This document shows positions 23,607 through 32,794 of a stretch of DNA of 35,295 nt, piece after piece. A program made the position numbers and the translations under genes. The notes below the pieces were generated by a model. That model worked only from the letters and a program-made list of their open reading frames with translations, did no database searches and was not told the DNA's origin. Position 1 is the first letter of the stretch. Each line of letters begins with the position of its first letter. Location of the stretch: positions 1 to 35,295 of the IMG/VR virus record IMGVR_UViG_3300020470_000080; one strand, given 5' to 3'. The stretch comes from a virus.

Positions 23607-24343
23607 GATACATCATTTCTTAAAAACTTAAAAGCAATTAGTCCATTGATACCAGTTTCTGGTACAGCATTGATAGTTAATTTATTTTGACTAATAGATG
23701 ATCCAACAGAAACAAGTAAATTATTATCATAAACAACACCATATTCTTGAATATAAGAATTTACTCCATTATTCAAAACAAGAACTTTTTGTGCTTGAGT
23801 TGTATTACTACCACTATGATCAAAATATAAAATATATTCTGAAACTAAATTGTTTATAGAAATATTATCTAATTCATAAAGAACACCTGCTGTAGCAGTC
23901 CAAGACCCATTACCAGCAGTACCACCTTGTCCAGCTCCACCACCAACTCCAGTTAAGTTTGAACCATCACCGTAATATGCACTTGCAGTTACAATACCAG
24001 AAGAACTTATATGCCTAGATGTAATATCATTTACTGTAATATCTGGAGTACCAGTAAGACCTTGAGCATTAGTTGCAATACCAGCAACAGTTGCATAATC
24101 AGAATTTGTTGCAGCAATACCAACTAAACCAGAACCATCACCATAAAAAGTAGATGCAGTTACAGAAGATGCAACTGATACATTATAAAAATAAGATGTT
24201 CCTGTTGTAGAAATACCTGGAATAGTAGCAGCATTAATTGTAGATATACCAACTTTCCAAGTTGTTCCATCCCACTTCCATGTTATATCATTTGCAGAAT
24301 GAGTATCACCTACACTTGGATTATTTGGAAAATTAATAGCCAT
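23603..24343 (-). CDS. Fibre-like virion protein with GDGSNLTG repeats
   Basis: A 246-residue protein starting MAINFPNNPSVGDTHSAND and ITWKWDGTTWKVG, the usual start of short cyanophage fibre proteins. Two copies of a fibre repeat follow (TASTFYGDGSGLVGI and TASAYYGDGSNLTGV), joined by YATVAGIATNAQGLTGTPDI, which is nearly the same as linkers in the next gene upstream. A glycine-rich hinge (GGAGQGGTAGNGS) precedes a C-terminal beta-domain ending LIAFKFLRNDVS. Likely a fibre tip or a short fibre co-assembled with the 1235-residue protein. Confidence 0.8.
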   Translation of the reverse strand: MAINFPNNPSVGDTHSANDITWKWDGTTWKVGISTINAATIPGISTTGTSYFYNVSVASSVTASTFYGDGSGLVGIAATNSDYATVAGIATNAQGLTGTPDITVNDITSRHISSSGIVTASAYYGDGSNLTGVGGGAGQGGTAGNGSWTATAGVLYELDNISINNLVSEYILYFDHSGSNTTQAQKVLVLNNGVNSYIQEYGVVYDNNLLVSVGSSISQNKLTINAVPETGINGLIAFKFLRNDVS

Positions 24344-24353
24344 CTATTTACCT

Positions 24354-27300
24354 CTATAACTGTGCTTGAATGTCAGCATGTTTTGTATCTGGTGCTGGTT
24401 GGTCTGGTTCAACAATTAAGTTACCCTCACTATCAGTCATATCCAATGACTTAACAGTATCATCTTGTCTTTCACCAACAACCATCCAAGAAATAGTGTC
24501 GGTGCAAGTATTATCCTGTGCAGTAATAGTTAATATATTACCAGAAACAGACCCCTTAACAGCAGTCCATCCTGTTTCATTTGAGGTGAAGCATTGTATA
24601 TCTCTATTTAATAGAACAAATGTTCCTTCAGTCATTCCTGCTTTTGTATCAATATTAACTGTAGCAGTACCATCAACCAAATCAATCTTACCACGATATA
24701 TAAGATCCATCTGAGGACCTTCAAGGAATGAATGAACCAAATGCTTGGTAGTAGATAACCCAGCTACTGGATGAGGAATCTTAAATGATCCACCACTCTT
24801 ACTTAAGGTTCCTGTAATTGTAACACCACCAGAAGTTGTCTCTAGTTTCTTAGATCCTGTATTTCCATAATACAATTCTGTAGCACCACCCCACCAACAA
24901 GCAACACCACTAAAAGCATTCAAATAAGGTCTAAGGAAAATATGTCCCCAACTTCCAGAAGTATTTTGTCCAGTAATCCAAAGGTTTGTATCCTTATTTT
25001 TATTCTGAATATATGTTGCAAAAGCACCAGGTCTATGATGTAACTCTAATCCATTAGATCCAATCTTTAAAGTATTATCAGTTCCTGCAGTAGTACAATC
25101 TCCAATCTCAATATTCTTATTATTAACATCAAGATTACCACCAAGTTGTGGAGTTGTATCTCCTACAATATCAGTACTAATACCAGTTAGTGAAGTGTAT
25201 GGATAAGATGTTGCATTAGATATATCACCATAAAACTCAGTAGCAGTTACAGAACTTCCACCAGAAACACTACCACCACTAATATTACCGCTTATATCTA
25301 AAGTTGTAGCAGTTACAATACCCGTACCACCAAACTGAGCATTACCAGCAATACTCATTGTAATAGCTATACCTACACCTGCATCAGGATTACCAACCTC
25401 AAATTTATCAGTATAACTACGTGCTATTTTAGTTCCACCACTATACAGAATAGCACTACTACTAGTTGCTTCAAATCTTGCACTATTATGTGCTTCATTT
25501 CCTACCCAGAAAGAACCATTTTGTCCGATAAAAATACCACCAGTACCACCCTTTATCCTATTATCTCCATCATTATAAATTCTTAATTCTGCACCATTAC
25601 CAAAAGCAAGTGATGTTGAAACAGGGAAATCTAATCTATTAAGAGATTCATTCCACTTAATATTAGCAGATGAACCAGTAAAAGTTACATCATTTCTAAA
25701 TGTAGAGATACCTGTTATATCAGTATTACCATTAGCAGTTGTATTATTAAGAGTAACTGGTCCAGTATTAGCAGTCAATGCACCTTGGAAGGTTGCAGCA
25801 GCAGATACAATAACATCATCAAAACTTGCTTGCTTATCTACATCAAGAGTTCCAGCACAATATACATTAGTAAATCCACTATATCCAGTAGTACTAATAC
25901 CTGCTGGAGGTGCAGCATAAATGTCTGTTAAAGCAGATCCATTACCATAAAAATAAGTTGCTGTTACAGCACCCGAAACATTAACTCCCGATTCGGTAGT
26001 CCTTATCTTTTCATCTCCATTATAGAAGAGATCAACACTCCCATTATTATTAAATTGTGCATATCTCGCACCAAATGATAATTCTGATGAACTGTTAGAT
26101 TGACCTAATATAATTGATGAAGAACCACTAGTACCCAATAATCTAAATTCTGGATTTGTATATCTTATACCACTTCGATTTGCTGAATCATGATATATTT
26201 CCATATCATCAGAATCACCAATCAATATTTTCTTCTCATCAGGAAGATTAACATTATCACTAAATGTAGATACACCCGTTACACTTAAACTACCTATACC
26301 AGCATGAGTACCTACAGTTAAAGTATTATTAAATGTTCCATTACCAGTAAATGTTCCACTACCAGTTATATTAAAATCACCAATTCCAGAAACATCATAA
26401 TTATTAAGATCCAAATTACCACCAAGTTGGGGTGTGGAATCATTAATAAGGTCAGAAGAACCACCACCAGAACCACCAGATCCTCCTCCACCAGGAGAAG
26501 CATCTACCCATTGAGAACTATCAACATCTTGATAATATATCTTTAAAATACCTTCATCAGATTTCCACCAAAGAGAACCGTCATTAGGATTACTTGGTGC
26601 ACTATCCGATGTTGTTACAATATTTGTTAATTTAGATCCATCACCATAAAATCCATTTGTTGCAGTTATTGAAGCAGCAGCAGATACGTTATTAGTAAAT
26701 GTTCCATTATAAGCATTTACATTACCACCCTGAACACTACCAACTAAGTTACCTACAAATGTGCTTGCAGTACAAAGTCCAGTAATCTGAATTCCAGTAC
26801 CAGTTAATCCACGAATACTAATATTAGGACTATTAGCTAATCCTTCAGCAAGAACAGCAGAACCAGCAGTACCACTAACATTACCAGTAACATCACCAGT
26901 AAGAGGTCCCACAAAATTAGTTGCTGTTACAACACCAGAAGCAACATTTATACCACCAGAAATAACTCTAATACCACTTCTTGCAGTTATTAATCCTACA
27001 GAATCTACATTCTTTACATCTTCGTATGTTAATGTCTGTGCAATTGAAACATTATTAGCAACTATCTCATCTACAACAATAGTTGGAGTTCCAATTAATC
27101 CTTGTGCATTAGTTGCAACTGTTGCAACACCAGCAATACGAGCATAATGATCACCAACATTAACAGTTGCAGTACCATTTGAGAATGTTGCTGTTATAGC
27201 AGTACCAACAAAATTAACTGTAGTAGCTGTTCCTATATTACTACCTTCTTCTTCAACTATAATTCCTGCAGCAACCCCACTTAAAGATGATCCATCACCA

Positions 27301-28061
27301 TAATACTTAGTAGCAGTTACAACACCAACATTAATATTTGGTATACCTGTTAATCCTTCAGAAAGTGTTGAAATACCAGATACAGTTGCATATCCAGAAG
27401 AAGTATTAATACCAGTTAAATTAGATCCATCTCCATGAAACTGAGCAGCAGTTACAATTCCACTTGCAGATATATGAGTAAAATATGAATGTCCTAACGT
27501 ATTAATACCAATAGTAGCACCACCACCTCCACCAGATCCATTAGTTTGAGAACCAGTATTATAAGAAATTAATTCAACATTATCTCCAGCAAAACATCCA
27601 GTATTTAAAACAACTTGAGTTCCATTATCAGCAGTAAATTCACTAGCAGCTAACTTAACACCATTAACAAATACATCAATATAATTTGTATTATATGCAA
27701 AAGTAAATGATGTTTGATTTGCAGTAGCAATAAAATCTTGCCTATCTCTAACTGAAGCAAATCCTGTCCACTTAATACCAGTTCCAGTAGCTCTTAAATA
27801 TGCACCATCAGATCCAGATTGACTATGACCATCATATAATAATCCACCAATAGTAGTAATTCCTACTATATTTAAATTTCTAGCATTAATATCACCTTCA
27901 ATAGTAGCACCAACACCAGTAACAGTTAAGTTTGGTACATTTAACGTACCACTAATATTGGCATTTCCTATTACATCAAGGACAAGCTTATCCTCGGTAA
28001 ATGAACTTATACCGATATGTTGATGAGGTACTCTTCCGCTTCTGAATCTATTTGCCAGCAT
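24354..28061 (-). CDS. Large repetitive tail fibre protein
   Basis: A 1235-residue protein. The N-terminus (residues 1-100: RFRSGRVPHQHIGISSF, GTLNVPNLTVTG) leads to a domain around residues 105-170 with DRQDFIATANQTSFTF and YIDVFVNGVKLAASEF, common in phage receptor-binding proteins. The middle has fibre repeats of the form SGIVTAxxFxGDGSNLTGI (at least four complete and several partial) and GVSTFSDNVNL-type strands. Glycine or serine hinges occur (GGGGSGGSGGGSS). The C-terminal domain ends with a beta-sandwich (IDLVDGTATVNIDTKAGM, then ISWMVVGERQDD). Likely a long tail fibre. Confidence 0.85.
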   Translation of the reverse strand: MLANRFRSGRVPHQHIGISSFTEDKLVLDVIGNANISGTLNVPNLTVTGVGATIEGDINARNLNIVGITTIGGLLYDGHSQSGSDGAYLRATGTGIKWTGFASVRDRQDFIATANQTSFTFAYNTNYIDVFVNGVKLAASEFTADNGTQVVLNTGCFAGDNVELISYNTGSQTNGSGGGGGATIGINTLGHSYFTHISASGIVTAAQFHGDGSNLTGINTSSGYATVSGISTLSEGLTGIPNINVGVVTATKYYGDGSSLSGVAAGIIVEEEGSNIGTATTVNFVGTAITATFSNGTATVNVGDHYARIAGVATVATNAQGLIGTPTIVVDEIVANNVSIAQTLTYEDVKNVDSVGLITARSGIRVISGGINVASGVVTATNFVGPLTGDVTGNVSGTAGSAVLAEGLANSPNISIRGLTGTGIQITGLCTASTFVGNLVGSVQGGNVNAYNGTFTNNVSAAASITATNGFYGDGSKLTNIVTTSDSAPSNPNDGSLWWKSDEGILKIYYQDVDSSQWVDASPGGGGSGGSGGGSSDLINDSTPQLGGNLDLNNYDVSGIGDFNITGSGTFTGNGTFNNTLTVGTHAGIGSLSVTGVSTFSDNVNLPDEKKILIGDSDDMEIYHDSANRSGIRYTNPEFRLLGTSGSSSIILGQSNSSSELSFGARYAQFNNNGSVDLFYNGDEKIRTTESGVNVSGAVTATYFYGNGSALTDIYAAPPAGISTTGYSGFTNVYCAGTLDVDKQASFDDVIVSAAATFQGALTANTGPVTLNNTTANGNTDITGISTFRNDVTFTGSSANIKWNESLNRLDFPVSTSLAFGNGAELRIYNDGDNRIKGGTGGIFIGQNGSFWVGNEAHNSARFEATSSSAILYSGGTKIARSYTDKFEVGNPDAGVGIAITMSIAGNAQFGGTGIVTATTLDISGNISGGSVSGGSSVTATEFYGDISNATSYPYTSLTGISTDIVGDTTPQLGGNLDVNNKNIEIGDCTTAGTDNTLKIGSNGLELHHRPGAFATYIQNKNKDTNLWITGQNTSGSWGHIFLRPYLNAFSGVACWWGGATELYYGNTGSKKLETTSGGVTITGTLSKSGGSFKIPHPVAGLSTTKHLVHSFLEGPQMDLIYRGKIDLVDGTATVNIDTKAGMTEGTFVLLNRDIQCFTSNETGWTAVKGSVSGNILTITAQDNTCTDTISWMVVGERQDDTVKSLDMTDSEGNLIVEPDQPAPDTKHADIQAQL

Positions 28062-28066
28062 TATTC

Positions 28067-28396
28067 TTAATTAAGAGTTTCTAATATACTTCCAATAAAT
28101 TTCACATGATTAGGATTACTTGCAGATATTTTAAGAGAATCACCTGACTCAAGAACTAATTTTCCTTGAGTAAGATTCATAGTATCATGACCTTGGATAG
28201 CCATACTCTTAACAACAGGCGTTACTGTACCACCTCTTACATGATCTAGTGAAACTGTATGTGCTGTTGAATCAACATTAGTTGCTTGTGATAATAATAC
28301 AACACCACTATAACCAACTGGAGCAGTATAAATTCCAACTGGGTTTGTGGGTGCAATATATGTTATTGTTTTGAATACATTTAATGGTAAAGCCAT
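28067..28396 (-). CDS. Small beta-sandwich virion protein
   Basis: A 109-residue protein: MALPLNVFKTITYIAPTNPVG, then IYTAPVGYSGVVLLSQATNV and KLVLESGDSLKISASNPN. It has the pattern of a single beta-sandwich and shares it with 13677-13997 and with the two copies in 3127-4638. Small proteins of this kind sit beside fibre genes in cyanophages. It lies 4 bases after the stop of the fibre gene upstream and 5 before the next, so they are one transcript. The exact role is unknown. Confidence 0.75.
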   Translation of the reverse strand: MALPLNVFKTITYIAPTNPVGIYTAPVGYSGVVLLSQATNVDSTAHTVSLDHVRGGTVTPVVKSMAIQGHDTMNLTQGKLVLESGDSLKISASNPNHVKFIGSILETLN

Positions 28397-28400
28397 TTTA

Positions 28401-30875
28401 TTAATCTCCTCCTAATGCTAGAATTAATGGCGTGACGTTAGCGAACAAACTCTTGGAGTAAAAATTACCAGCAATAGTTCCGCTAATCTGGTCTATGACA
28501 ACACCCTCACCAATTCTAAAGTTTCCACCTTGGTCAGTGCTAGTGTAAATAACCAATCCACCGTTACGATTGTCAACTTCATTCTCCTGTATAGTAACAC
28601 CTCCACGAGAAGGAAGAGAACTAATAGGATCAACACCACTTCCGATATATTGGAATGAATGACTTGATGCTAATATTCTACTTTGTCTGTAGAAAGGAAC
28701 GGTGGTTCCCACACCAACTGCATATGGAAGATTTTCATTAATGGTAATTGTACAAATTCCAGATGAAACTGGAGTTGAATTCTTAACCGAATAATATGTT
28801 GGAAGTAATTCTACGGTAGCAGTTGCTGTATTTATCCCCACATCAGGAGCAGAGAATGTAATAGTTGGTGTAGAAGTATATCCTCTACCATTTGAGATAA
28901 TTTCAATCTCATCAACTTTACTACCAATAATACTAGGAATAGCAGTTGCTTTAACACCCCAAGAAACACTTGGATCATCAATTGTAATAGTTGGTGGATT
29001 ATTATATCCACTACCAGGATTAGTAAGTTTTATCTTACCAATACTATAATATTGATCATCAAAATAAACTACCTTACCATCAAATGGTCTAATAAGATTT
29101 ACAGCTGCTCTACCACCTCCAAGATATGTGTGTCCAAATCTATTAGGTCCAACATATGCAGTAAAGTTCTTACTATCAATAACAGATTCAACACTAAAAA
29201 CATTCCCATTTTTATCTGGGAATATTTCATTGGTTGCTATACCAACATTAACAGTAAATGTATTATTATCTGGTACTGTTTCAACACCTAATACTTGATT
29301 ATATGCAGGATCTTTTGTTCTTGGATATGAATGCTGTGTAACATTACCATCCATAGCACAAGTAAATGTTAATGACTCTGCATCAAAACTTACAGAACTA
29401 GTTGCTTTCTTAAATCCATTTTCATCTCCTGCTCTAAACCAATGTTCTGAAAGATCTTCAGATATTCCAACATTAACATCAAACTTATGATTCGGAGTAT
29501 CTACATTAGAAACTTCTAACCACTTATTATAAACAGGATCACTTTGTCTTGGATAAGAATGCAATGTAGCATGATTATCTCTAGCACAAGTAAATGTTAA
29601 AGATTCTAACTCCAACTTAATTCTATCACCATTAGATAATCCATGATTAGTTTGATGAAGTGTTAGTACACCAGTAGATGGTATGTATGTTGCAGTTGAG
29701 ATTGTACCTGAAGTTGAAGCTGTTAATCCGTGATTATTAGCAGTTAATGTCATAAGACCCGTTTGAGGATCATAAGAAACATCACTAGGTGTTGTTTGAC
29801 CAGCACCAGTTATATTAATAGAATTATTATCCGCAGATACAAATGTATGTGCATAATTACCATAATCACAAGTATAAGCAAGCCTTGATAAGGTAACACC
29901 CATACCAACGGTAAATCCGTGATCAGTATGCGTAGTTATAGTAACGATTCCAGTTACATTATCATAAGGTGCATTTGTAATTGTATGAGATGGATTATCT
30001 AAGTAAACCTCAAACTTATCAGCATTTTCTGTTGTTGCTGATGTAATGATACCAGTATATTGAACAGGTCCTTTTCCATCACAAATTAATCCATAATTAC
30101 CAAAGGAAGAATTAGAGTTTGTTACATCACACTGTCCACCAGAATGGCAAACTACTGCAGCATCAAGATTCATTGTAAATAATGAAACTATCTGAGCATA
30201 CCCCTCATTACTAACAGAAACTCCTATACCATTTACATTGTACTGGGTATAGGAGTCAGTGACCATACTCTTGAATGGTCCGATTGATTTATTACCATCT
30301 ACCTTTAATCCAATACTATTAGCAACTCTATTAGTACAAAATCTAATATATGGTGATTGTGGATTATATTGAATCTTGTCTGGATCAAATGCAACTACTG
30401 CAACTCCAGCATCTACTGTTCCTGAAAAAGTAAGTTCACTCATCATGACTCCAGGAGAGACATGGAACATATCCTTATCAGAATTTAAAGGAGATATAGT
30501 AACTTCTCTTAAACTATCACCAACAATACTGATTTGTTTTGGTACTTTAATTGGGTTATCTTCTACGTAAGTTCCAGCAGCAACTTTAATAGCAGTTCCT
30601 GCTGATGCAATTCCGACTGCTCCCTTGACTGTTGCTTTTGCGTCTGCTGCTGTGAGTCCTGTATTTTCGTCGTTTCCATCTTTGTTTACATATAATACAT
30701 TTTTTACCGAAGCACCACCAATCTTAACAACTTCCGTACCAATACCAGGACGTGAACGTAAAGTATACAGTTCAGCATCATAGGTATTAAGAGCTAATTC
30801 ACCTAATTGTAAGTCCGATACTGCAGGAGCCTTTCCAGGAACAGCAGATCGTTTAATTCTAAACGGAGTCGCCAT
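28401..30875 (-). CDS. Large tail fibre/adhesin with beta-helix and SYPR-type repeats
   Basis: An 824-residue protein. The N-terminal PFRIKRSAVPGKAP with LGELALNTYDAELYTL (residues 4-39) resembles the N-terminal domain of phage tropism determinants (Mtd-type). Residues about 60-130 hold VLYVNKDGNDENTG and VPKQISIVGDSLREVTIS, the beta-helix also in 14054-18007. Then come at least two full copies of a module with LTFTCxxDxxxTxHSYPRxxDPxYN, each followed by FDVNVG or FTVNVG, plus a degraded earlier one (YTCDYGNYAHTF). The end has VIYTSTDQGGNFRIGEGVVI. Role: host-binding fibre. A palindrome and a near-late promoter lie upstream. Confidence 0.83.
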   Translation of the reverse strand: MATPFRIKRSAVPGKAPAVSDLQLGELALNTYDAELYTLRSRPGIGTEVVKIGGASVKNVLYVNKDGNDENTGLTAADAKATVKGAVGIASAGTAIKVAAGTYVEDNPIKVPKQISIVGDSLREVTISPLNSDKDMFHVSPGVMMSELTFSGTVDAGVAVVAFDPDKIQYNPQSPYIRFCTNRVANSIGLKVDGNKSIGPFKSMVTDSYTQYNVNGIGVSVSNEGYAQIVSLFTMNLDAAVVCHSGGQCDVTNSNSSFGNYGLICDGKGPVQYTGIITSATTENADKFEVYLDNPSHTITNAPYDNVTGIVTITTHTDHGFTVGMGVTLSRLAYTCDYGNYAHTFVSADNNSINITGAGQTTPSDVSYDPQTGLMTLTANNHGLTASTSGTISTATYIPSTGVLTLHQTNHGLSNGDRIKLELESLTFTCARDNHATLHSYPRQSDPVYNKWLEVSNVDTPNHKFDVNVGISEDLSEHWFRAGDENGFKKATSSVSFDAESLTFTCAMDGNVTQHSYPRTKDPAYNQVLGVETVPDNNTFTVNVGIATNEIFPDKNGNVFSVESVIDSKNFTAYVGPNRFGHTYLGGGRAAVNLIRPFDGKVVYFDDQYYSIGKIKLTNPGSGYNNPPTITIDDPSVSWGVKATAIPSIIGSKVDEIEIISNGRGYTSTPTITFSAPDVGINTATATVELLPTYYSVKNSTPVSSGICTITINENLPYAVGVGTTVPFYRQSRILASSHSFQYIGSGVDPISSLPSRGGVTIQENEVDNRNGGLVIYTSTDQGGNFRIGEGVVIDQISGTIAGNFYSKSLFANVTPLILALGGD

Positions 30876-30906
30876 TTATAATGATCTCGGTATGTACCTT
30901 AAAACA

Positions 30907-30922
30907 AGCAGTATATACTGCT
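30907..30922. promoter_or_regulatory. 16-bp perfect palindrome before the fibre gene
   Basis: AGCAGTATATACTGCT reads the same on both strands. It lies 31 bases before the ATG at 30875 and directly downstream of a box (AATAAATA, 30927-30934) one base off the late promoter. If that box is used, the transcript would begin with this hairpin. Confidence 0.45.
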
Positions 30923-30933
30923 GATTTATTTAT

Positions 30934-31305
30934 TCAAGTTAAATTATTCCTTCTTGGGCGATATGCAAATAAATCCTTTGGTGGATCGGGTCTCATCCAT
31001 TTTCTAATCTCATGGTATCTTTCTAAAGAGAAAAAACTTTGATTAAAGAACCATTCTTCCCAATCTTCATGTCCCTTATCTTGATTACAAGAATGACAAC
31101 AACATAATACATTCTTTGTAAAATCAGGACCACCTTTTGCTCTAGGAACTATGTGATCTATTGTAAGATTATCTTCACTACCACAATAGGCACATTTAAA
31201 ATCCCAACTCTCTTTTATATCCCTCCTCCATAATCGTCTTGCTTCTGATGAACTTGTAGTTTGCAAATTAAACACATAAGCCTTCGGAGTATGGAGAATA
31301 GTCAT
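30934..31305 (-). CDS. HNH endonuclease
   Basis: A 123-residue protein with a single HNH domain. Seen: a first zinc pair CAYCGSEDN (residues 38-46), the catalytic LTIDHIVPRAKGGPDFTKNV, and a second pair CCHSCNQDKGHEDW. The fold is complete and the zinc cysteines intact, so the enzyme is probably active. N-terminal residues (RRLWRRDIKESWDFK) are basic and could bind DNA. Freestanding HNH enzymes are common in T4-like phages, often as homing endonucleases; packaging or recombination are alternatives. It lies between the fibre cluster and ho1, with weak overlap to neither. Confidence 0.9.
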   Translation of the reverse strand: MTILHTPKAYVFNLQTTSSSEARRLWRRDIKESWDFKCAYCGSEDNLTIDHIVPRAKGGPDFTKNVLCCCHSCNQDKGHEDWEEWFFNQSFFSLERYHEIRKWMRPDPPKDLFAYRPRRNNLT

Positions 31306-31338
31306 AAACTATTGAGAGTTACAATTATTTATTGATTG

Positions 31339-32040
31339 CTATTCGCTTTTTCTTTTCTTTAGAATTGAAGTAATAAAACCAATTATCATTTTTATCAAAG
31401 ACTGCAACCAATTACCTTCTAGTGTATCAAACATATACATGTTTAATCTAAAAGCATAATTTGCTTCTACTATGATAGCATCTACCTGATGCTGATTTAC
31501 ATCGAGTCCATTAAGAATTGCTCTATACCCATCCTTATATTTCTTAGCATTTTCTATCTTATCAAAATCATAGAAATATAATCCTTCATCCTTGAGACCC
31601 AACGCTTTCTCAGCAATACCTTTAAGTATTTGCCCACCTGATAGATCACCCAAGTATCTTGTGTAATGGTGTCCAACTAATAAAGTAGGATCTTCAATAG
31701 AACAACATTTGATTCTACTTACATAATTAGCACAAGCCTCAGAAGGCATAATTAAAGATCTCCATATAGGTCCATAATAGAATCTAAGATCTCTTTCAAG
31801 TGCATTAACTCTATTGAGTTCTGGAAGATATAGTTTACCAACTACAGGATGATCTTTATGTTTTTCAAACTCCTCTTCCAAGGTTCTGTAAACATAATAC
31901 AAATCCTTTACTAGATTTTTGTAACTCTCTTTACTTACAACACCTCTAAGAAATGATGCAACGAAAGAAGTATTCTCTGCTGCTGAATGGGACTTCTTTG
32001 TTCCCTCTTTTATTTGAACTGAAAAATCTGATACTGTCAT
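31339..32040 (-). CDS. ho1: Heme oxygenase
   Basis: A 233-residue enzyme that opens heme to biliverdin with release of iron and CO, using reduced ferredoxin. Seen: the proximal heme ligand His18 in EGTKKSHSAAEN, the family core YTRYLGDLSGGQILKGIA (the distal helix glycines), and FYDFDKI near residue 160. The alignment with cyanobacterial HO1 is close over almost the whole length; the C-terminus is short and basic (KKRKSE). Cyanophages often pair ho1 with a bilin reductase (pebS or pcyA), but none is in this window. The start overlaps the upstream DUF1415-like gene by 4 bases. Biliverdin may feed phycobilin synthesis or a light sensor. Confidence 0.96.
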   Translation of the reverse strand: MTVSDFSVQIKEGTKKSHSAAENTSFVASFLRGVVSKESYKNLVKDLYYVYRTLEEEFEKHKDHPVVGKLYLPELNRVNALERDLRFYYGPIWRSLIMPSEACANYVSRIKCCSIEDPTLLVGHHYTRYLGDLSGGQILKGIAEKALGLKDEGLYFYDFDKIENAKKYKDGYRAILNGLDVNQHQVDAIIVEANYAFRLNMYMFDTLEGNWLQSLIKMIIGFITSILKKRKSE

Positions 32041-32519
32041 TTGATTGATCCCGTTAATCGTTCTCTCATTTTTCTACGTCTTATTATACTCTTATTAAAC
32101 ATATATGGAATATATCTATTATAATATCCTTGCTTTTCTAAGATCCTACTTGCATCATCCAAATCAGTTATCTTTTGAATAATAACCAAAGTATATGGAT
32201 CTCCATGTTGTTTTAATAACCAAAGATCCTTATTCTGAGAATTCAGAAAACTATTCATAGAATCACAAGAACCAGAGAGTTGAGCAATATTTATGATTTC
32301 ATCATCAGTTAATGCTGCAACAATTACTGCATCATGTTTTGATGAATCATAGGTCATACACTCCTCTGATACTATAGACCAATAATTATCTAATGTAAAG
32401 TCTTCAACCATAATAACTTTACATCTATCATCATCCCATGCTCTTTTTGCAAATGGGCATAGATTGGATTTATCAATATTACCAATCCAGTTACTCAAAA
32501 ATTCAACTAACCTTGCCAT
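32037..32519 (-). CDS. DUF1415-like hypothetical protein
   Basis: A 160-residue protein. It starts MARLVEFLSNWIGNIDKSNLCPFAKRAW, and the LCPFAK motif at residues 20-25 is that of the DUF1415 family of unknown function. The rest (DAVIVAALTDDEI, then KQHGDPYTLVIIQKITDLDDA, and a basic ending KSIIRRRKMRERL) looks like a small alpha/beta protein. The family link rests mainly on the one motif. It lies between the membrane protein and ho1 with 4- and 13-base overlaps, so it is expressed with both; a role beside heme oxygenase is possible but unproven. Confidence 0.72.
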   Translation of the reverse strand: MARLVEFLSNWIGNIDKSNLCPFAKRAWDDDRCKVIMVEDFTLDNYWSIVSEECMTYDSSKHDAVIVAALTDDEIINIAQLSGSCDSMNSFLNSQNKDLWLLKQHGDPYTLVIIQKITDLDDASRILEKQGYYNRYIPYMFNKSIIRRRKMRERLTGSIK

Positions 32520-32788
32520 ATCATATCAGGCATTGCTTGTTGCCCTGGTCTCATTATGAATAGTAATATACCATAGCAAACAAACCATATTATATTAAAT
32601 AACCAAGCTTGTCTCCAAAGATATTTTCTAACACCCATTGAGAGAAATACATTTCGTACTGCTTTAGGATCATCTTCATCACCTATTGATCTGAAGATCT
32701 GCTCTATTATAACAGCAATAATAGTACCTATCACTAGAGGATAGAATACAAAATTTGCAAATGACATTATTGAAATTAAAAAAGCCAT
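32507..32788 (-). CDS. Small membrane protein, two helices
   Basis: A 93-residue protein with two membrane helices: FANFVFYPLVIGTIIAVIIE (residues 10-29) and LFNIIWFVCYGILLFI (residues 63-78). The linker between them is polar (QIFRSIGDEDDPKAVRN). No family recognised; similar small membrane proteins occur in other cyanophages. Starts at 32788 and 32767 are both possible, neither with a clear ribosome binding site. It lies 6 bases after purC and overlaps the next gene by 13 bases. Confidence 0.75.
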   Translation of the reverse strand: MAFLISIMSFANFVFYPLVIGTIIAVIIEQIFRSIGDEDDPKAVRNVFLSMGVRKYLWRQAWLFNIIWFVCYGILLFIMRPGQQAMPDMIWQG

Positions 32789-32794
32789 TATTTT

